Positions 8,276 through 18,134 of a stretch of 64,000 nt of DNA are shown one piece after another. Source of the DNA: Limnohabitans sp. Jir72 (lineage in GTDB: Bacteria; Pseudomonadota; Gammaproteobacteria; Burkholderiales; Burkholderiaceae_C); contig NZ_NESC01000003.1 of NCBI RefSeq assembly GCF_003063575.1, forward strand, positions 264,191 to 328,190. Reading direction: 5' to 3'. Within the stretch, counting starts at the first letter, position 1. Each line of letters starts with the position of its first letter. Below the pieces are notes generated by a model, which made no database searches, had not been told where the DNA came from, and worked only from the letters and a program-made list of their open reading frames with translations. The position numbers and the translations under genes were made by a program.

Positions 8276-9838
8276 TCACTGCACCACGAATTGCCCCATC
8301 AGACCCAAGTCTTCGTGATTGACCATGTGGCAGTGGTACATGAAGGGGTAGGTGGCATCGGCCGTTTCATCGAACTTGGCCACAAAAGTGAGCGATTCAT
8401 TGAGCGGGATGTAGAAGGTGTCTTTCCAACCTTGCTCGTAATTTTTCACAGCGGCGGCGCTGCCGTTGCGGGACACGATTTTGAATTGCACGCCGTGGAT
8501 GTGAAACGAGTGCCCAAAAATATTGCCTCCATTGACCGTCCACGCCTCGGTGCTGCCCACCGCCACCGTCTGGTTGATGGTGTTCATGTTGAAGCCCACG
8601 TTGTTGAAGGTGAACGGGGCTCCAGGACCGGTAGCGGTAATGTTGAGAGTGCGCGACTGCGTTGCTTGCGCAGCCGTGGGGTAAGTGTTGCTGACCAGCG
8701 CTGAGGGCACTTGTGTGATGGGATTGGCCGTCGTCGCAGCCACCTGGATTCGCAACACGCTGAAAGTCTTGTTGTTGATCAGGCTGCCAAACTCACCGCT
8801 GCTGGCCGGCTCTAGGCCTGCAAAACCGAAGCTCAATCCGGCGTCCGAACCGTTGTAGGCGTTCAAATCCAGCGCCTTGCCAATGGCATCGCCAGAGAGG
8901 TCCAACAAAATTTCATAGCGCTCGCCAGGCGCCACAATCAAGCGCGTCACGGCCACCGGTGCGCTGAGCAAGCCGCCATCGTTGCCGATGACATAAAAGC
9001 TTCGCCCATCGCTGACACCCAGGTTGTAATCACGCTCGATCTCGCCGTTGAGGATGCGCAAACGCACCAGCTGCCGAGGCAAGCTCGCTTGTGCGTTCAT
9101 CACGCCATTGCTGAGCAAGTAGTCGCCATAAGCGGTGGTGGTGTACAGGAACTGGTTGGCCACGCCATTCGTGGTGGTGAAACGGCGGCTGGTCAGCACC
9201 AGCGGGATGTCGTCCGTGCCATAGGTGCGGGGCAAGGCCAAGGCCGACTCCTCATCGTCTTGCACAATGATGAAACCACCCGCCCCCAGCGTGAGTTGCT
9301 TTTGCGTCATCTCGTGCATGTGGGGGTGGTACCAGTAGGTGGCGGCATTGTTCTTCATGGTGAAGGTGTCCGTCAGCCAAGTGCTGTTGGCCGCCACCAC
9401 CTGGTGTGGTCCACCGTCTACAGAGCCGGGCACCAGCAAACCATGCCAGTGGGTGGTGGTCGCTTCGTTCAACTGGTTGTTGACCTGCATGCGCGTGCGC
9501 GCACCTTTTTTCATCAGCAAGGTCGGCCCCCAAAAACCTGCGCCGTTGTACCCGTAGGTGTTGGTCTTGGCCCCTGATTGGTATGACACCGATGCGTTGG
9601 ACAAGGTCAAGTCAAATGTGGTGACACCATCGGCCGTCGTGCCCGTGAGCAAGGGCGGAATCCACAAAGCGTTGTAGGTGACCGTGCTGGATCCGCTGCT
9701 GGTGCTGTCGGTGCTTGCGCTGGTGCTGGAGCCGCCGCAAGCATAAAGCAAGCTGCTCGTGGCCAGCGCCGATCCGGCGATGAGTTTGAGATTTTTTCTT
9801 TTTTCCAGATCCACTGACTGACCCCATGACTTTGTCAT
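8276..9838 (-). CDS. Multicopper oxidase, probable lipoprotein
   Basis: A 520-residue multicopper oxidase. All four copper-binding segments are visible: THWHGL, YWYHPHMHEM, HSFHIHGVQF and YHCHMVNHEDLGLM, the last providing the type 1 copper Cys, His and axial Met. Such enzymes oxidise metals (Cu(I), Mn(II), Fe(II)) or phenols using oxygen. The N-terminus has a hydrophobic segment ending LLYACGG, with a plausible lipobox Cys34, then a Ser/Thr-rich linker. No twin-arginine motif is visible, unlike CueO. The ATG at 9838 is chosen because GGGAGGGG sits just upstream. There is no obvious Met-rich insert, so a CueO-like cuprous oxidase is not specifically supported. Confidence 0.92.
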   Translation of the reverse strand: MTKSWGQSVDLEKRKNLKLIAGSALATSSLLYACGGSSTSASTDSTSSGSSTVTYNALWIPPLLTGTTADGVTTFDLTLSNASVSYQSGAKTNTYGYNGAGFWGPTLLMKKGARTRMQVNNQLNEATTTHWHGLLVPGSVDGGPHQVVAANSTWLTDTFTMKNNAATYWYHPHMHEMTQKQLTLGAGGFIIVQDDEESALALPRTYGTDDIPLVLTSRRFTTTNGVANQFLYTTTAYGDYLLSNGVMNAQASLPRQLVRLRILNGEIERDYNLGVSDGRSFYVIGNDGGLLSAPVAVTRLIVAPGERYEILLDLSGDAIGKALDLNAYNGSDAGLSFGFAGLEPASSGEFGSLINNKTFSVLRIQVAATTANPITQVPSALVSNTYPTAAQATQSRTLNITATGPGAPFTFNNVGFNMNTINQTVAVGSTEAWTVNGGNIFGHSFHIHGVQFKIVSRNGSAAAVKNYEQGWKDTFYIPLNESLTFVAKFDETADATYPFMYHCHMVNHEDLGLMGQFVVQ

Positions 9839-9884
9839 GACCCCTCCCTTTGCGCATGAATGAACCCGGCCAGTGTGGCCCACG

Positions 9885-9947
9885 AATGTGGAGCAAATGT
9901 GGAGCAGGAAACGTGGGTGGATGTGCGCCGAAGGTTTGCTCACATTT
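9885..9947. promoter_or_regulatory. Tandem plus inverted repeat, candidate operator of the oxidase module
   Basis: AATGTGGAGCA occurs twice in perfect tandem (9885-9895 and 9896-9906), one helical turn apart. An imperfect inverted copy, TTTGCTCACATTT, lies at 9935-9947 with one base missing relative to the exact complement. The cluster lies between the oxidase start (9838) and the divergent small secreted-protein start (10017), so it could be bound by a regulator serving both. The regulator is unknown and no promoter hexamers are confidently placed. Confidence 0.4.
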
Positions 9948-10016
9948 CCCACACACTGTTTGCGCACAATGGCGGGCGGGGCTTCATGCGATGCCCGATT
10001 TCAAACAAGGATTCCC

Positions 10017-10295
10017 ATGCCCATTTCATCCACGCTCTGCGCACGTCTGGCCCTGTCTTTGGGACTGGCACTCACTGGCCTTACCGCCCTGGCGCAACCC
10101 GCCATGAACAAAGACATGCCACGCATGCCCCCCGCCGAAGCATTGAGCGCCTGCAAAGCGGCCAAGTCCGGACAGGACTGCAGCTTTGACAGCCCTCAAG
10201 GCCAGGTCAAAGGCACATGCTGGGCCCCCGAAGGCAAGCCCCTGGCCTGCAAACCCGCCACGCCCCCCGAAGGCCGCATGCCGCCCAAACAGTGA
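10017..10295 (+). CDS. Small secreted cysteine-containing protein
   Basis: A 92-residue protein with a signal peptide (LCARLALSLGLALTGLTALA-Q) and a mature region of about 65 residues. The mature part has four cysteines in the pattern SACKAAKSGQDCSF ... GTCWAPEGKPLACKP, suggesting two disulfides. Similar small exported proteins with 'C-K-x-K-x-x-G-x-x-C-x-F' and 'G-x-C' motifs occur, as I recall, beside YHYH and multicopper oxidase genes, which fits the divergent module here. The function is unknown. The ATG at 10017 is chosen because it begins the signal peptide. Confidence 0.75.
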   Translation: MPISSTLCARLALSLGLALTGLTALAQPAMNKDMPRMPPAEALSACKAAKSGQDCSFDSPQGQVKGTCWAPEGKPLACKPATPPEGRMPPKQ

Positions 10296-10329
10296 ATGCA
10301 GCAAATGCGGCATTGGCGGTTAGCCGTTC

Positions 10330-11304
10330 TTAGCCGCCCAGCGCAACCGAGGCCACATGGGCATACAGGGGTATGCCCAGCAGGATGTTGAACGGAAACG
10401 TCAGCCCCAAGGACAAGCCCACATACAAAGACGGGTTCGCCTCGGGCAAGGCATAACGCAACACCGCAGGCACGGCGATGTAGGACGCGCTGGCGGCCAG
10501 CACCATCAGCAAGACCGCATCCCCCTGGGGCACACCCAGCGTCCAGCACAAGGCCAGCGCCATGCTGGCATGGGTCAGCGGCGCCAGCAGGCCATAGACC
10601 ATCAACCACAGCGACTGGCCGCGCAAGCCCGGCAAGTTGCGCGCCGCCATGAGCCCCATGTCGAGCAGAAAGAAAGCCAGCATGCCTTTGAACAGATCGC
10701 CCGAAAACGGCTGCATGGCGCGCTGACCGGCATCGCCACTGAGCATGCCGATCAGCATCGCGCCCAACAACAAGAGCTGAGCACCGTCGGTGAACGATTC
10801 GTGCAACACCTTGCCGATCGGCATGCGCGGCCCACCGGCGGGTGCGGTCTGGGCCATCTGGCCGCGCAAACGGTTGGCCATGAGCACCGCAAAAATGATG
10901 GCCGGTGACTCCATCAGGGCCATGGCCGCAGCCATGTGCCCACCATAAGCCAAGCCATGGGTTTCCAGGTGGTTCATGGCGGTGATGAAAGTCACCGCAC
11001 TGACCGAGCCGTAGGTCGCTGCCAGCGCCGCTGCGTCAAAACCACTGAGCAAGCGGCGCAGCCATTGGTAACTCAACCAAGGCACCAACACCGCCAAGAA
11101 CACGGCCAGCGACAGGCTCACCGCCACTTGCGGCGTGAGCCCCGACTGCGCCAGCGCAAAGCCGCCTTTGAGGCCCAAGGCCATCAGCAAATACAAAGAC
11201 AGAAATCGGGAAATCGCCGGCGGGATCTCCAGGTTCGATTTCACCAAACCGGCAAAGACGCCGAACACAAAAAACAAGATCGCCGGGTCCACCAAGGGGT
11301 TCAT
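10330..11304 (-). CDS. sbtA: SbtA-type sodium-dependent bicarbonate transporter (DUF897)
   Basis: A 324-residue, very hydrophobic protein with about ten membrane segments. The opening (VDPAILFFVFGVFAGLVKS, then EIPPAISRFLSLYLLMALGLKGG) and the internal MALMESPAIIFAV and YIAVPAVLRYALPEANPSLY segments are characteristic of SbtA, which brings bicarbonate in with sodium in cyanobacteria and is widespread in proteobacteria. The ATG at 11304 gives the usual N-terminus. It is divergent from a LysR-type regulator across 94 bp, the common layout for a regulated transporter. No carboxysome or Calvin-cycle gene is in view, so the physiological reason for bicarbonate uptake is open. Confidence 0.88.
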   Translation of the reverse strand: MNPLVDPAILFFVFGVFAGLVKSNLEIPPAISRFLSLYLLMALGLKGGFALAQSGLTPQVAVSLSLAVFLAVLVPWLSYQWLRRLLSGFDAAALAATYGSVSAVTFITAMNHLETHGLAYGGHMAAAMALMESPAIIFAVLMANRLRGQMAQTAPAGGPRMPIGKVLHESFTDGAQLLLLGAMLIGMLSGDAGQRAMQPFSGDLFKGMLAFFLLDMGLMAARNLPGLRGQSLWLMVYGLLAPLTHASMALALCWTLGVPQGDAVLLMVLAASASYIAVPAVLRYALPEANPSLYVGLSLGLTFPFNILLGIPLYAHVASVALGG

Positions 11305-11398
11305 CGTTTCATTCCAATGCAACAGTGGCCGCGATTGTGTCGGTTTGAATGCATTCGGTAAAATCGATTCTTCAATACAGATACATCAATAAAAATCT

Positions 11399-12301
11399 AT
11401 GAACATCACTTTCCGTCAATTGCGCCTGTTTCTGGCCACGGCGGAAACGGGCAGCGTCAGCGCCGCAGCCCGGGCCATGCATGTGACGCAACCGACCGCC
11501 TCCATGCAGTTGCGCGAGATCAGCGAATCGGTTGGCATGCCGCTGTACGACATCATCGGCCGCCAATTGCACCTGACCGATGCCGGGTGCCGCTTGGCCC
11601 AGACGGCGCGCAGCATCGTGGGGGAATGGGAAAACTTCGAACAGTCCATCCACGCCATGCAAGGCCTGACACAAGGGCGGCTGCGTGTCGCGGTGGTCAG
11701 CACCGCCAAGTACTTTGTGCCGCGTTTGCTGGGCCGCTTTTGCGAGAGCCACCCCCACATCGACATTTCGCTGGAAGTGCTCAACCGCGATGGCGTGGTG
11801 CAGCGCTTGCGCGAGAACCGCGATGATCTGTATGTGATGAGCACACCGCCCGCAGACATGGCGCTGGAAGACCAGGTGTTCATGAGCAACCCCTTGGTGC
11901 TGATTGCCCCTCGGGAGCACGCCCTGTCCACTCGCAAACGTCTATCACTGGGCGCTTTGCAAAAAGAGCGCTTCCTCTTGCGCGAAAAAGGCTCGGGCAC
12001 ACGGCTGGCGACCGATCGCTTTTTTGAAGCACAAGGCTTCGATCCCTCCTCTCGTTTGGAGCTGGGCAGCAACGAAGCCATCAAGGAAGCCGTGGCAGGT
12101 CACTTGGGCGTGGCGGTCATTTCCAGGCACGCACTCAAAGACAGCGAGCTGCGTCAGGAACTCTGCGTCTTACCCGTGAACGGGACACCGATCCCATCGC
12201 AATGGCATCTGGTCTACCCCAAGGCCAAACAGATCTCGCCCATTGCCGCCGTGTTCCAAGCCCATTTGGTGCAGCAAGCCCGTCTGTGGGCCAAGGAATG
12301 A
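11399..12301 (+). CDS. LysR-type transcriptional regulator (CbbR/CmpR-like)
   Basis: A 300-residue regulator. The N-terminal winged helix is standard (FRQLRLFLATAETGSVSAAARAMHVTQPTAS), followed by a periplasmic-binding-protein-like effector domain (about 90-295) beginning GRLRVAVVSTAKYFVPRLLG. The sequence style, including NPLVLIAP and the KEAVAGHLGVAVISRH segment, resembles the CbbR/CmpR branch that senses carbon-status metabolites. It is divergent from sbtA, so it probably controls that transporter. The short AT-rich intergenic stretch just upstream (11350-11398) is where its site and the promoters must lie; no confident T-N11-A box was picked. Confidence 0.88.
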   Translation: MNITFRQLRLFLATAETGSVSAAARAMHVTQPTASMQLREISESVGMPLYDIIGRQLHLTDAGCRLAQTARSIVGEWENFEQSIHAMQGLTQGRLRVAVVSTAKYFVPRLLGRFCESHPHIDISLEVLNRDGVVQRLRENRDDLYVMSTPPADMALEDQVFMSNPLVLIAPREHALSTRKRLSLGALQKERFLLREKGSGTRLATDRFFEAQGFDPSSRLELGSNEAIKEAVAGHLGVAVISRHALKDSELRQELCVLPVNGTPIPSQWHLVYPKAKQISPIAAVFQAHLVQQARLWAKE

Positions 12302-12310
12302 AGCCTGCCT

Positions 12311-12958
12311 TCAGCGCAGGCGCAAGGCGTGCATGCCCGTGAACACCCGCGCAGCCCCAGCTTGCAGCAGCGGCTCGTGCGCCGCTGGTGGTGCGGCATA
12401 AGCCCACACCGTGGCGCCAGCGGCCACACCCGCCGTGATGCCCACCGTGGTGTCTTCCACCACCAAACAGCGCGCAGGGTCGACTTGCAAATGCGCAGCA
12501 GCAGCCAGGTACACATCGGGGTGCGGCTTGCTGCGGGGCATCTCGTGGCCGCTGAAAATGCGGCCATCAAAAAAGCTGTGCAAGCCCACTTGCTTGAGCA
12601 TCATCTCGACCTTGAAACGGTCGGCACCCGACGCCACCGCGATGCGGCCTTGGCAGTGGTCGTGCAGATGCGCCACGGCCTCGTGCACGCCTTCGATGGC
12701 GGTGATGCTTTCTTGCAAGCGCACATTGCGACGCTCAAAAAACGCTTGAAGCCATTCATCGGTGAGCGGCTCGCCGGTATTGGCCTCGATGGTCACGCGC
12801 TGGCTTTTGACCGTGTGGCCCACAAAGCGCTGCATGCACTCGGCCAGCGTCATGCGCCAACCCTGCTCCTCGAACATGTCGCGCAGCACGCCGCAGGTGA
12901 TGGCTTCGCTGTCCACCAGCACGCCGTCACAGTCGAACAAAATGGCTTCAAATGTCAT
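12311..12958 (-). CDS. HAD-superfamily hydrolase (beta-phosphoglucomutase-like)
   Basis: A 215-residue subfamily IA HAD phosphatase. Motif I, FDCDGVLVDSE, provides the nucleophile and general acid aspartates; motif II is VASG, motif III is the lysine in RSKPHPDVYL, and motif IV is CLVVEDTTVGI. An alpha-helical cap lies between motifs I and II. Enzymes of this shape hydrolyse sugar phosphates or phosphoglycolate; the substrate is not evident. The ATG at 12958 is chosen because it starts right before motif I. It converges on the LysR gene, 9 bp apart, and lies 90 bp downstream of purH. Confidence 0.85.
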   Translation of the reverse strand: MTFEAILFDCDGVLVDSEAITCGVLRDMFEEQGWRMTLAECMQRFVGHTVKSQRVTIEANTGEPLTDEWLQAFFERRNVRLQESITAIEGVHEAVAHLHDHCQGRIAVASGADRFKVEMMLKQVGLHSFFDGRIFSGHEMPRSKPHPDVYLAAAAHLQVDPARCLVVEDTTVGITAGVAAGATVWAYAAPPAAHEPLLQAGAARVFTGMHALRLR

Positions 12959-13048
12959 GCGGGGATCATCAGGTTTGTGCTGAGGTGCCAACAGCAGGGC
13001 TGGCTTTATGCACGCCTTGCCTGGATCGGTTCAAAACAAGCCCATCCA

Positions 13049-14635
13049 TCAATGCCTGAAGTGGCGCACACCGGTGAACACCATCGCCACACCGCGCTCG
13101 TTGGCCGCGTCAATCACTTCCTGGTCGCGCATCGAGCCACCGGGCTGGGCCACGCAGGTCGCGCCGGCGTCCACCACCACGTCGAGGCCGTCGCGGAAGG
13201 GGAAGAAGGCGTCGCTCGCGACCACGGTGTGTTGCAGACTCAGCTTGGCGGCTTCGGCCTTGATGCTGGCGATGCGGGCGGAGTCGAGGCGGCTCATTTG
13301 GCCTGCGCCCACGCCCATGGTCATGCCGTTTTTGCAGAACACGATGGCGTTGGATTTGACGAATTTGGCCACTTTCCAGGCGAACAGCAGGTCGTTGAGT
13401 TCTTCAGGTGTGGGTTGTTTGACGGTGACGATCTTCAGATCTGCCAAAGCCAACTCGTGGTTGTCGGCGCTTTGCAGCAACAGACCTGAGCCCACGCGTT
13501 TGGTTTCCAAAGCGTTGCGCACGTTGCCGTAGTGGGCGGGCAAGGCGATTTTCATCAAGCGCACATTCACTTTGCTCTTGAACACTTCCAGTGCTTCGGC
13601 GCTGAAGTCAGGGGCCATCAGCACTTCGACGAACTGCTTGCTCACGGCTTCGGCGGCGGCTTTGTCCACGGGACGGTTGAAGGCGATGATGCCGCCAAAC
13701 GCGCTGGTGGGGTCGGTTTGGAAGGCCTTGCTGTAGGCCTCGAGCGGGTTCGCACCCACGGCCACGCCGCAGGGGTTGGCGTGTTTGACGATGACGCAGG
13801 CTGTGGTCTCGAAGCTCTTCACACATTCCCACGCCGCATCGGCGTCGGCGATGTTGTTGTAGCTGAGTTCTTTGCCTTGCAGCTGCACACCGGTGGCGAG
13901 CGAACCAGCGGCAGGTGCCAAGTCGCGGTACCAGGCGGCTTGCTGGTGGCTGTTTTCGCCGTAGCGCAGGTCTTGTACTTTCACGTATTGCTCGTTGAAC
14001 TGGCCTGAGAACTGGGCACGCTCGGGCACGTAGTCTTCGCTGAGTTTTTCAGCTTCAAAGTTCACACTCGACAGGTAGTTGCTGATCGCGCCGTCGTATT
14101 GGCTGATGCGGTTGAACGCGGCCACGGACAAAGCAAAGCGCAGTTTGTCGCTGAGTTTGCCGTTGGACTTCAGCTCGGAAATCACGTCCGCGTATTGGCT
14201 GGCGTCGGTGACGATGCCCACGTCTTTCCAGTTTTTGGCGGCAGAGCGCACCATGGCGGGGCCGCCGATGTCGATGTTCTCAATGGCGTCGGCCAGTGTG
14301 CAACCGGGCTTGGCCACGGTGGCTTCAAAGGGGTAGAGGTTGACGATGAGCAGGTCGATGGTCTCGATGCCATGCGCCTGCAAAGCGGCCATGTGCTCGG
14401 GCGTGTCGCGCCGGGCCAGCAAGCCGCCGTGCACTTTGGGGTGCAAGGTTTTGACACGACCGTCCAGCATTTCTGGAAAACCGGTGACTTCGGCCACTTC
14501 GGTCACAGGCAAGCCTTGTTCAGCCAAGAGCTTGGCGGTGCCGCCGGTGGAGATCAGGCCCACGCCCAAAGCGTGCAGTGCTTTGGCCAGATCAACGATG
14601 CCGGTTTTGTCAGAGACAGAGATGAGTGCTCTCAT
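13049..14635 (-). CDS. purH: Bifunctional AICAR formyltransferase/IMP cyclohydrolase
   Basis: A 528-residue enzyme for the last two steps of purine synthesis. The N-terminal MGS-like cyclohydrolase domain starts [19 protein letters not shown] and includes STGGTAKLL and [11 protein letters not shown]. The C-terminal transformylase domain contains KHANPCGVA and ends with [18 protein letters not shown] and [10 protein letters not shown], the normal end of the family. Length is as expected. It is the third gene of dusB-fis-purH, about 100 bp after fis, in the same direction. Confidence 0.97.
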   Translation of the reverse strand: MRALISVSDKTGIVDLAKALHALGVGLISTGGTAKLLAEQGLPVTEVAEVTGFPEMLDGRVKTLHPKVHGGLLARRDTPEHMAALQAHGIETIDLLIVNLYPFEATVAKPGCTLADAIENIDIGGPAMVRSAAKNWKDVGIVTDASQYADVISELKSNGKLSDKLRFALSVAAFNRISQYDGAISNYLSSVNFEAEKLSEDYVPERAQFSGQFNEQYVKVQDLRYGENSHQQAAWYRDLAPAAGSLATGVQLQGKELSYNNIADADAAWECVKSFETTACVIVKHANPCGVAVGANPLEAYSKAFQTDPTSAFGGIIAFNRPVDKAAAEAVSKQFVEVLMAPDFSAEALEVFKSKVNVRLMKIALPAHYGNVRNALETKRVGSGLLLQSADNHELALADLKIVTVKQPTPEELNDLLFAWKVAKFVKSNAIVFCKNGMTMGVGAGQMSRLDSARIASIKAEAAKLSLQHTVVASDAFFPFRDGLDVVVDAGATCVAQPGGSMRDQEVIDAANERGVAMVFTGVRHFRH

Positions 14636-14734
14636 GGGGACTTTCTTGAAAATTTAAAAGGTACGCAGTGGGTGGCCGAGGTACACGGTTTCGGCCTGTG
14701 GTGTGCAGCGGCTGGGCATGCGCTCAGCCTGAAT

Positions 14735-14974
14735 TCATTTGAGCAGGTCGTGCTCCAGCAATTTCTTGCGCAAAGTGTTGCGGTTCAGGCCCAGCCATTC
14801 GGCGGCGCGCGACTGGTTCTGGCCAGATTGGGCCATCACCACGTCGAGCAAGGGCTTTTCCACCAGCTTGACCAGCATGTCGTACAGACCGGTCGGATCG
14901 GTTCCGTCCAAGTCGCGGAAATAGGTTTCCAGGTTGCCCCGGATGCAGTGTTCAATCGATTGTGGTTCGCTCAT
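14735..14974 (-). CDS. fis: Fis family DNA-binding protein
   Basis: A 79-residue nucleoid-type protein. The C-terminal helix-turn-helix is clear: QNQSRAAEWLGLNRNTLRKKL. The N-terminal half supplies the dimerisation helices (LYDMLVKLVEKPLLDVVM). Fis bends DNA and modulates rRNA and recombination genes in enterobacteria; betaproteobacterial members are of this short type. Its ATG overlaps the dusB stop as ATGA, which matches the conserved dusB-fis operon. Confidence 0.95.
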   Translation of the reverse strand: MSEPQSIEHCIRGNLETYFRDLDGTDPTGLYDMLVKLVEKPLLDVVMAQSGQNQSRAAEWLGLNRNTLRKKLLEHDLLK

Positions 14975-16002
14975 GCCAATGTCTCCAAAACCCGCTGCGC
15001 TGCCATGACGGGCAAGCGGTCCATCTGGCTGGCCAGGCCATCCAGAAAGCTCGCCACCGCATCCAGCTGCTGTTGTGCCGTTTCGAGGGTGTTCATGTGT
15101 TTTTTGAAAAGGTCACCGCCTGGCAGTGCATGCACATACCAGCCAATGTGTTTGCGCGCCGAGCGCACGCCGGTGTATTCGCCATACAGGCCATAGTGGT
15201 CTTGCAGGTGCTCTAGCAAGGCGCGGCGCACCTCGGCCACCAGCGGCGGGGCCAAGTGTTCGCCCGTGGCCAAAAAGTGGCCGATCTCGCGAAAGATCCA
15301 AGGGCTGCCTTGCGCGGCGCGGCCAACCATCACCGCGTCTGCGCCAGTGAGCCTGAGCACATCACGGGCTTTTTCGGGCGAGTCGATGTCGCCATTGGCC
15401 ACGACCGGGATCTTGAGCGCGGCTTTGACGGCGGCCACGGTGTCGTACTCGGCAAAACCTTTGTAGCCCTGCTCACGGGTTCGACCGTGCACGGTGACCA
15501 TCTGCACCCCGGCGCTTTCGGCGGCGCGTGCCAAGCTCAGGGCGTTCTTTTCGGCGTCGCACCAGCCGGTGCGCATCTTGAGTGTGACGGGCACACCGTG
15601 CGGCAAGGCCGCCTCGACCACAGCACTGATGATCTGAAGCGCCAGCGGCTCGTCTTGCATCAGGGCCGAACCGGCCCATTTGTTGCAGACCTTTTTGGCC
15701 GGGCAGCCCATGTTGATGTCGATGATCTGTGCACCCCGGTCGATGTTGTAACGCGTGGCGTCGGCCATCATCTGCGCCTCGGTGCCTGCGATCTGCACCG
15801 CGATCGGTCCGGGCTCGCCGTCGTGGTTGGCGCGGCGCGAGGTTTTGAGCGAAGCCCACAGATCTGGCCGAGAGGTCACCATTTCGCTCACGGCATAGCC
15901 CGCCCCGAACTGCCTGCACAACTGGCGAAAAGGCCTGTCCGTCACCCCGGCCATGGGGGCGACAAACAAGTTGTTCGGCAATAGGTAAGGGCCAATCTGC
16001 AT
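14971..16002 (-). CDS. dusB: tRNA-dihydrouridine synthase B
   Basis: A 343-residue flavin enzyme that reduces uridines in the tRNA D-loop. The opening (LFVAPMAGVTDRPFRQLCR) is the FMN-barrel signature. DINMGCPAKKVCNKWAGSAL holds the catalytic cysteine in the MGCP motif, and MVGRAAQGSPWIF is a phosphate-binding end segment. Length is as expected for DusB. It heads the dusB-fis-purH group; the promoter must lie in 16003-16127, which also contains the end of the hybrid kinase operon. Confidence 0.96.
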   Translation of the reverse strand: MQIGPYLLPNNLFVAPMAGVTDRPFRQLCRQFGAGYAVSEMVTSRPDLWASLKTSRRANHDGEPGPIAVQIAGTEAQMMADATRYNIDRGAQIIDINMGCPAKKVCNKWAGSALMQDEPLALQIISAVVEAALPHGVPVTLKMRTGWCDAEKNALSLARAAESAGVQMVTVHGRTREQGYKGFAEYDTVAAVKAALKIPVVANGDIDSPEKARDVLRLTGADAVMVGRAAQGSPWIFREIGHFLATGEHLAPPLVAEVRRALLEHLQDHYGLYGEYTGVRSARKHIGWYVHALPGGDLFKKHMNTLETAQQQLDAVASFLDGLASQMDRLPVMAAQRVLETLA

Positions 16003-16127
16003 GACTGGAAGGTGTGCTGGAAAAGGGAATGCCTAAAAAGGAGGCACGATTGTAGTTGCTTAATATTTCAGCAAATGAAAGCTGGGTGTGTTATAGGGCA
16101 AGCTGTTGCCGGGTGAGGCAAGGGGCC

Positions 16128-18113
16128 TCAAATCTGACTTATCGGCTCAGCCGCTTGGTGCTGTAGCCACCGGCCCATCAACTCCAAGATCTGCCTGCGC
16201 ATAAAAGGTTTGGTCAGGTAATCGTCCATGCCAGCGGCCAGGCAGTTGGCCTTGTCATCGGCCAAGGCATTGGCGGTCAGCGCCAGAATAGGTTTGCGCA
16301 CCGCGCCCAAAGCCAACTCTCTGGCTCGGATGGCCTTGGTGGCCGCGATGCCGTCCATCTGCGGCATTTGCACATCCATCAAGATGATGTCGTAGGCCTC
16401 GGACGCACTCAGCTCAACCGCCTGCTGGCCATTGTGGGCCTGCAGGATGCGGCAACCGGCCGCCTTGAGCATGGTGACCAAAATTTCACGGTTCACATCG
16501 TTGTCTTCGGCGATCAGGACGGTGCAATCGAGCGACAAGGGCACTTGCGCTGCATGGGTGTTTTTCTCGACGGACATGTCTTTGAGTCGCGGACCACACA
16601 CTTCAAACCAGAAACACGAACCTTGGCCCTGCTGGCTGCTGAAACCCACCTGTCCACCCATCAGTTCGGCAAGTTGGCGCGAAATGACCAAGCCCAAACC
16701 ACTGCCGCCATAGCGCCGCGCCATCGAAATGTCTGCTTGCGAGAAAGCGCTGAACAAGCGCTGCGCTTCTGCTTCGCTGATGCCAATGCCGGTGTCCTGC
16801 ACGGTGCACCGCACACGGATCTGACCATCTTCTTGAACGGTGTGGCTCAGGCTCACGGTCACCTGGCCGTGTTCGGTGAATTTGACAGCATTGGAAATCA
16901 GGTTGCTGATGATCTGGGTGAAGCGGTGCGGGTCGCCCAAAATCATCAAGGCCGAACCGTCGCCGGGAGGCTGGAACACCAGATTGAGACCTTTGTCCTG
17001 CGCATGCGGCTCGAACAAGGCGCACACCTGCCGGGCTGCAAACTCGGGGCCATAAGGCACTTTTTCGAGATGGAGCATGCCCGCTTCAATTTTCGAAAAA
17101 TCGAGGATGTCATTGATCAGGTACAACAGCGTCGACGAAGACGAGCTGATCATGCTGATGAGTTTTTTCTGCTGCTCGGTCGGCTCGGTAGAACCGAGCA
17201 ACTCCGACACGCCGATCAAACCGTTGAGGGGCGTGCGGATCTCATGGCTCATGTTGGCCAAAAATTGACTCTTGGCGCGGTTGGCGGCATCGGCATGCTC
17301 TTTGGCCAGCAACAACTCGGCCGTGCGGGCCTGGACCTCTGACTCGAGCTCCTGGCTGTATTGACCCAGGGCCTTGTCCTTGTGTTCAATCTGGTCCAGC
17401 ATGGAGTTGAAGCCGGCCACGAGCTCCCCGATCTCATCCTGACTTTGAACTTGTGCGCGTTGGCTGTAATCGTGCACACGGGTGATGCGCCCCATCACGT
17501 CAGCCAGATCCAGAACGGGCTGAATGATCACCGCAATCCAGCGCCCCAAGAAGTGGCGCACCAAGGTGTAGGCCAGCCACATGGCCACCACAGCCACCAA
17601 TAAGGTGATGGCAATGCCCCACCAGAAACTGTCCAGTCGGGTGCGCACCACCACCACACCAAGATGCTCGCCGTCTTGCACGATGGGCAGGCGGATGCTG
17701 TAGGTACTGAAAGTGAGGAGCGACGTGCGCTCACCCTTGATCAGCTCAGCGGGGACGTCATCCAGTGGGCGAGCCCCCGCCTTGAGCACCGGGTAATGCG
17801 CAAAGGGTTTGGCGCGGGCCGGGTCAACATAGATGTCCACCATCTCCACATTCTGGATGTGCCGAAAAATCTCCAGCTGCTTTTGTGCACCCGCCTGGTC
17901 ATCAAAACGGACAGCGGCGGCATTGCTCTCGGCGGCCAGCTCGGCCAGACTTTTGGCGGCCGCTTGGGTGGCTTGCAAGGTTTGGCCGGCTTGCCACAGA
18001 GAAGTGACCACAAAGAACAGCAGCAAAACGCACCAAATCCCCAGCGCCAAGATGTGGTTGAGCTTGTGCTGCATGGGCAGATGCAAAAGTCTTTCTCGAC
18101 GCCAAAAATTCAT
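16128..18113 (-). CDS. Hybrid histidine kinase with CHASE8-like sensor, HAMP and receiver domains
   Basis: A 661-residue kinase. Transmembrane helices lie at about 23-45 and 163-186. The region between resembles a CHASE8 sensor: [18 protein letters not shown] then [24 protein letters not shown] covers about 187-245, a short coiled coil follows, then the H-box [11 protein letters not shown] (His290), N-box [17 protein letters not shown] and [13 protein letters not shown], and a C-terminal receiver with Asp580 ([13 protein letters not shown]). CHASE8 is the sensor of YfiN, which is held by periplasmic YfiR; here a YfiR gene lies just upstream. No separate response regulator or phosphotransfer protein is adjacent. 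The ATG at 18113 is preferred to a GTG three codons earlier. Confidence 0.88.
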   Translation of the reverse strand: MNFWRRERLLHLPMQHKLNHILALGIWCVLLLFFVVTSLWQAGQTLQATQAAAKSLAELAAESNAAAVRFDDQAGAQKQLEIFRHIQNVEMVDIYVDPARAKPFAHYPVLKAGARPLDDVPAELIKGERTSLLTFSTYSIRLPIVQDGEHLGVVVVRTRLDSFWWGIAITLLVAVVAMWLAYTLVRHFLGRWIAVIIQPVLDLADVMGRITRVHDYSQRAQVQSQDEIGELVAGFNSMLDQIEHKDKALGQYSQELESEVQARTAELLLAKEHADAANRAKSQFLANMSHEIRTPLNGLIGVSELLGSTEPTEQQKKLISMISSSSSTLLYLINDILDFSKIEAGMLHLEKVPYGPEFAARQVCALFEPHAQDKGLNLVFQPPGDGSALMILGDPHRFTQIISNLISNAVKFTEHGQVTVSLSHTVQEDGQIRVRCTVQDTGIGISEAEAQRLFSAFSQADISMARRYGGSGLGLVISRQLAELMGGQVGFSSQQGQGSCFWFEVCGPRLKDMSVEKNTHAAQVPLSLDCTVLIAEDNDVNREILVTMLKAAGCRILQAHNGQQAVELSASEAYDIILMDVQMPQMDGIAATKAIRARELALGAVRKPILALTANALADDKANCLAAGMDDYLTKPFMRRQILELMGRWLQHQAAEPISQI

Positions 18114-18134
18114 GCGCACCACTGTATGACGTTT

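Noticed and set aside
16115..16132. TGAGGC/GCCTCA hairpin at the end of the hybrid kinase gene as a terminator.
   Set aside because: No T tract follows on either strand and the stem overlaps the stop codon.
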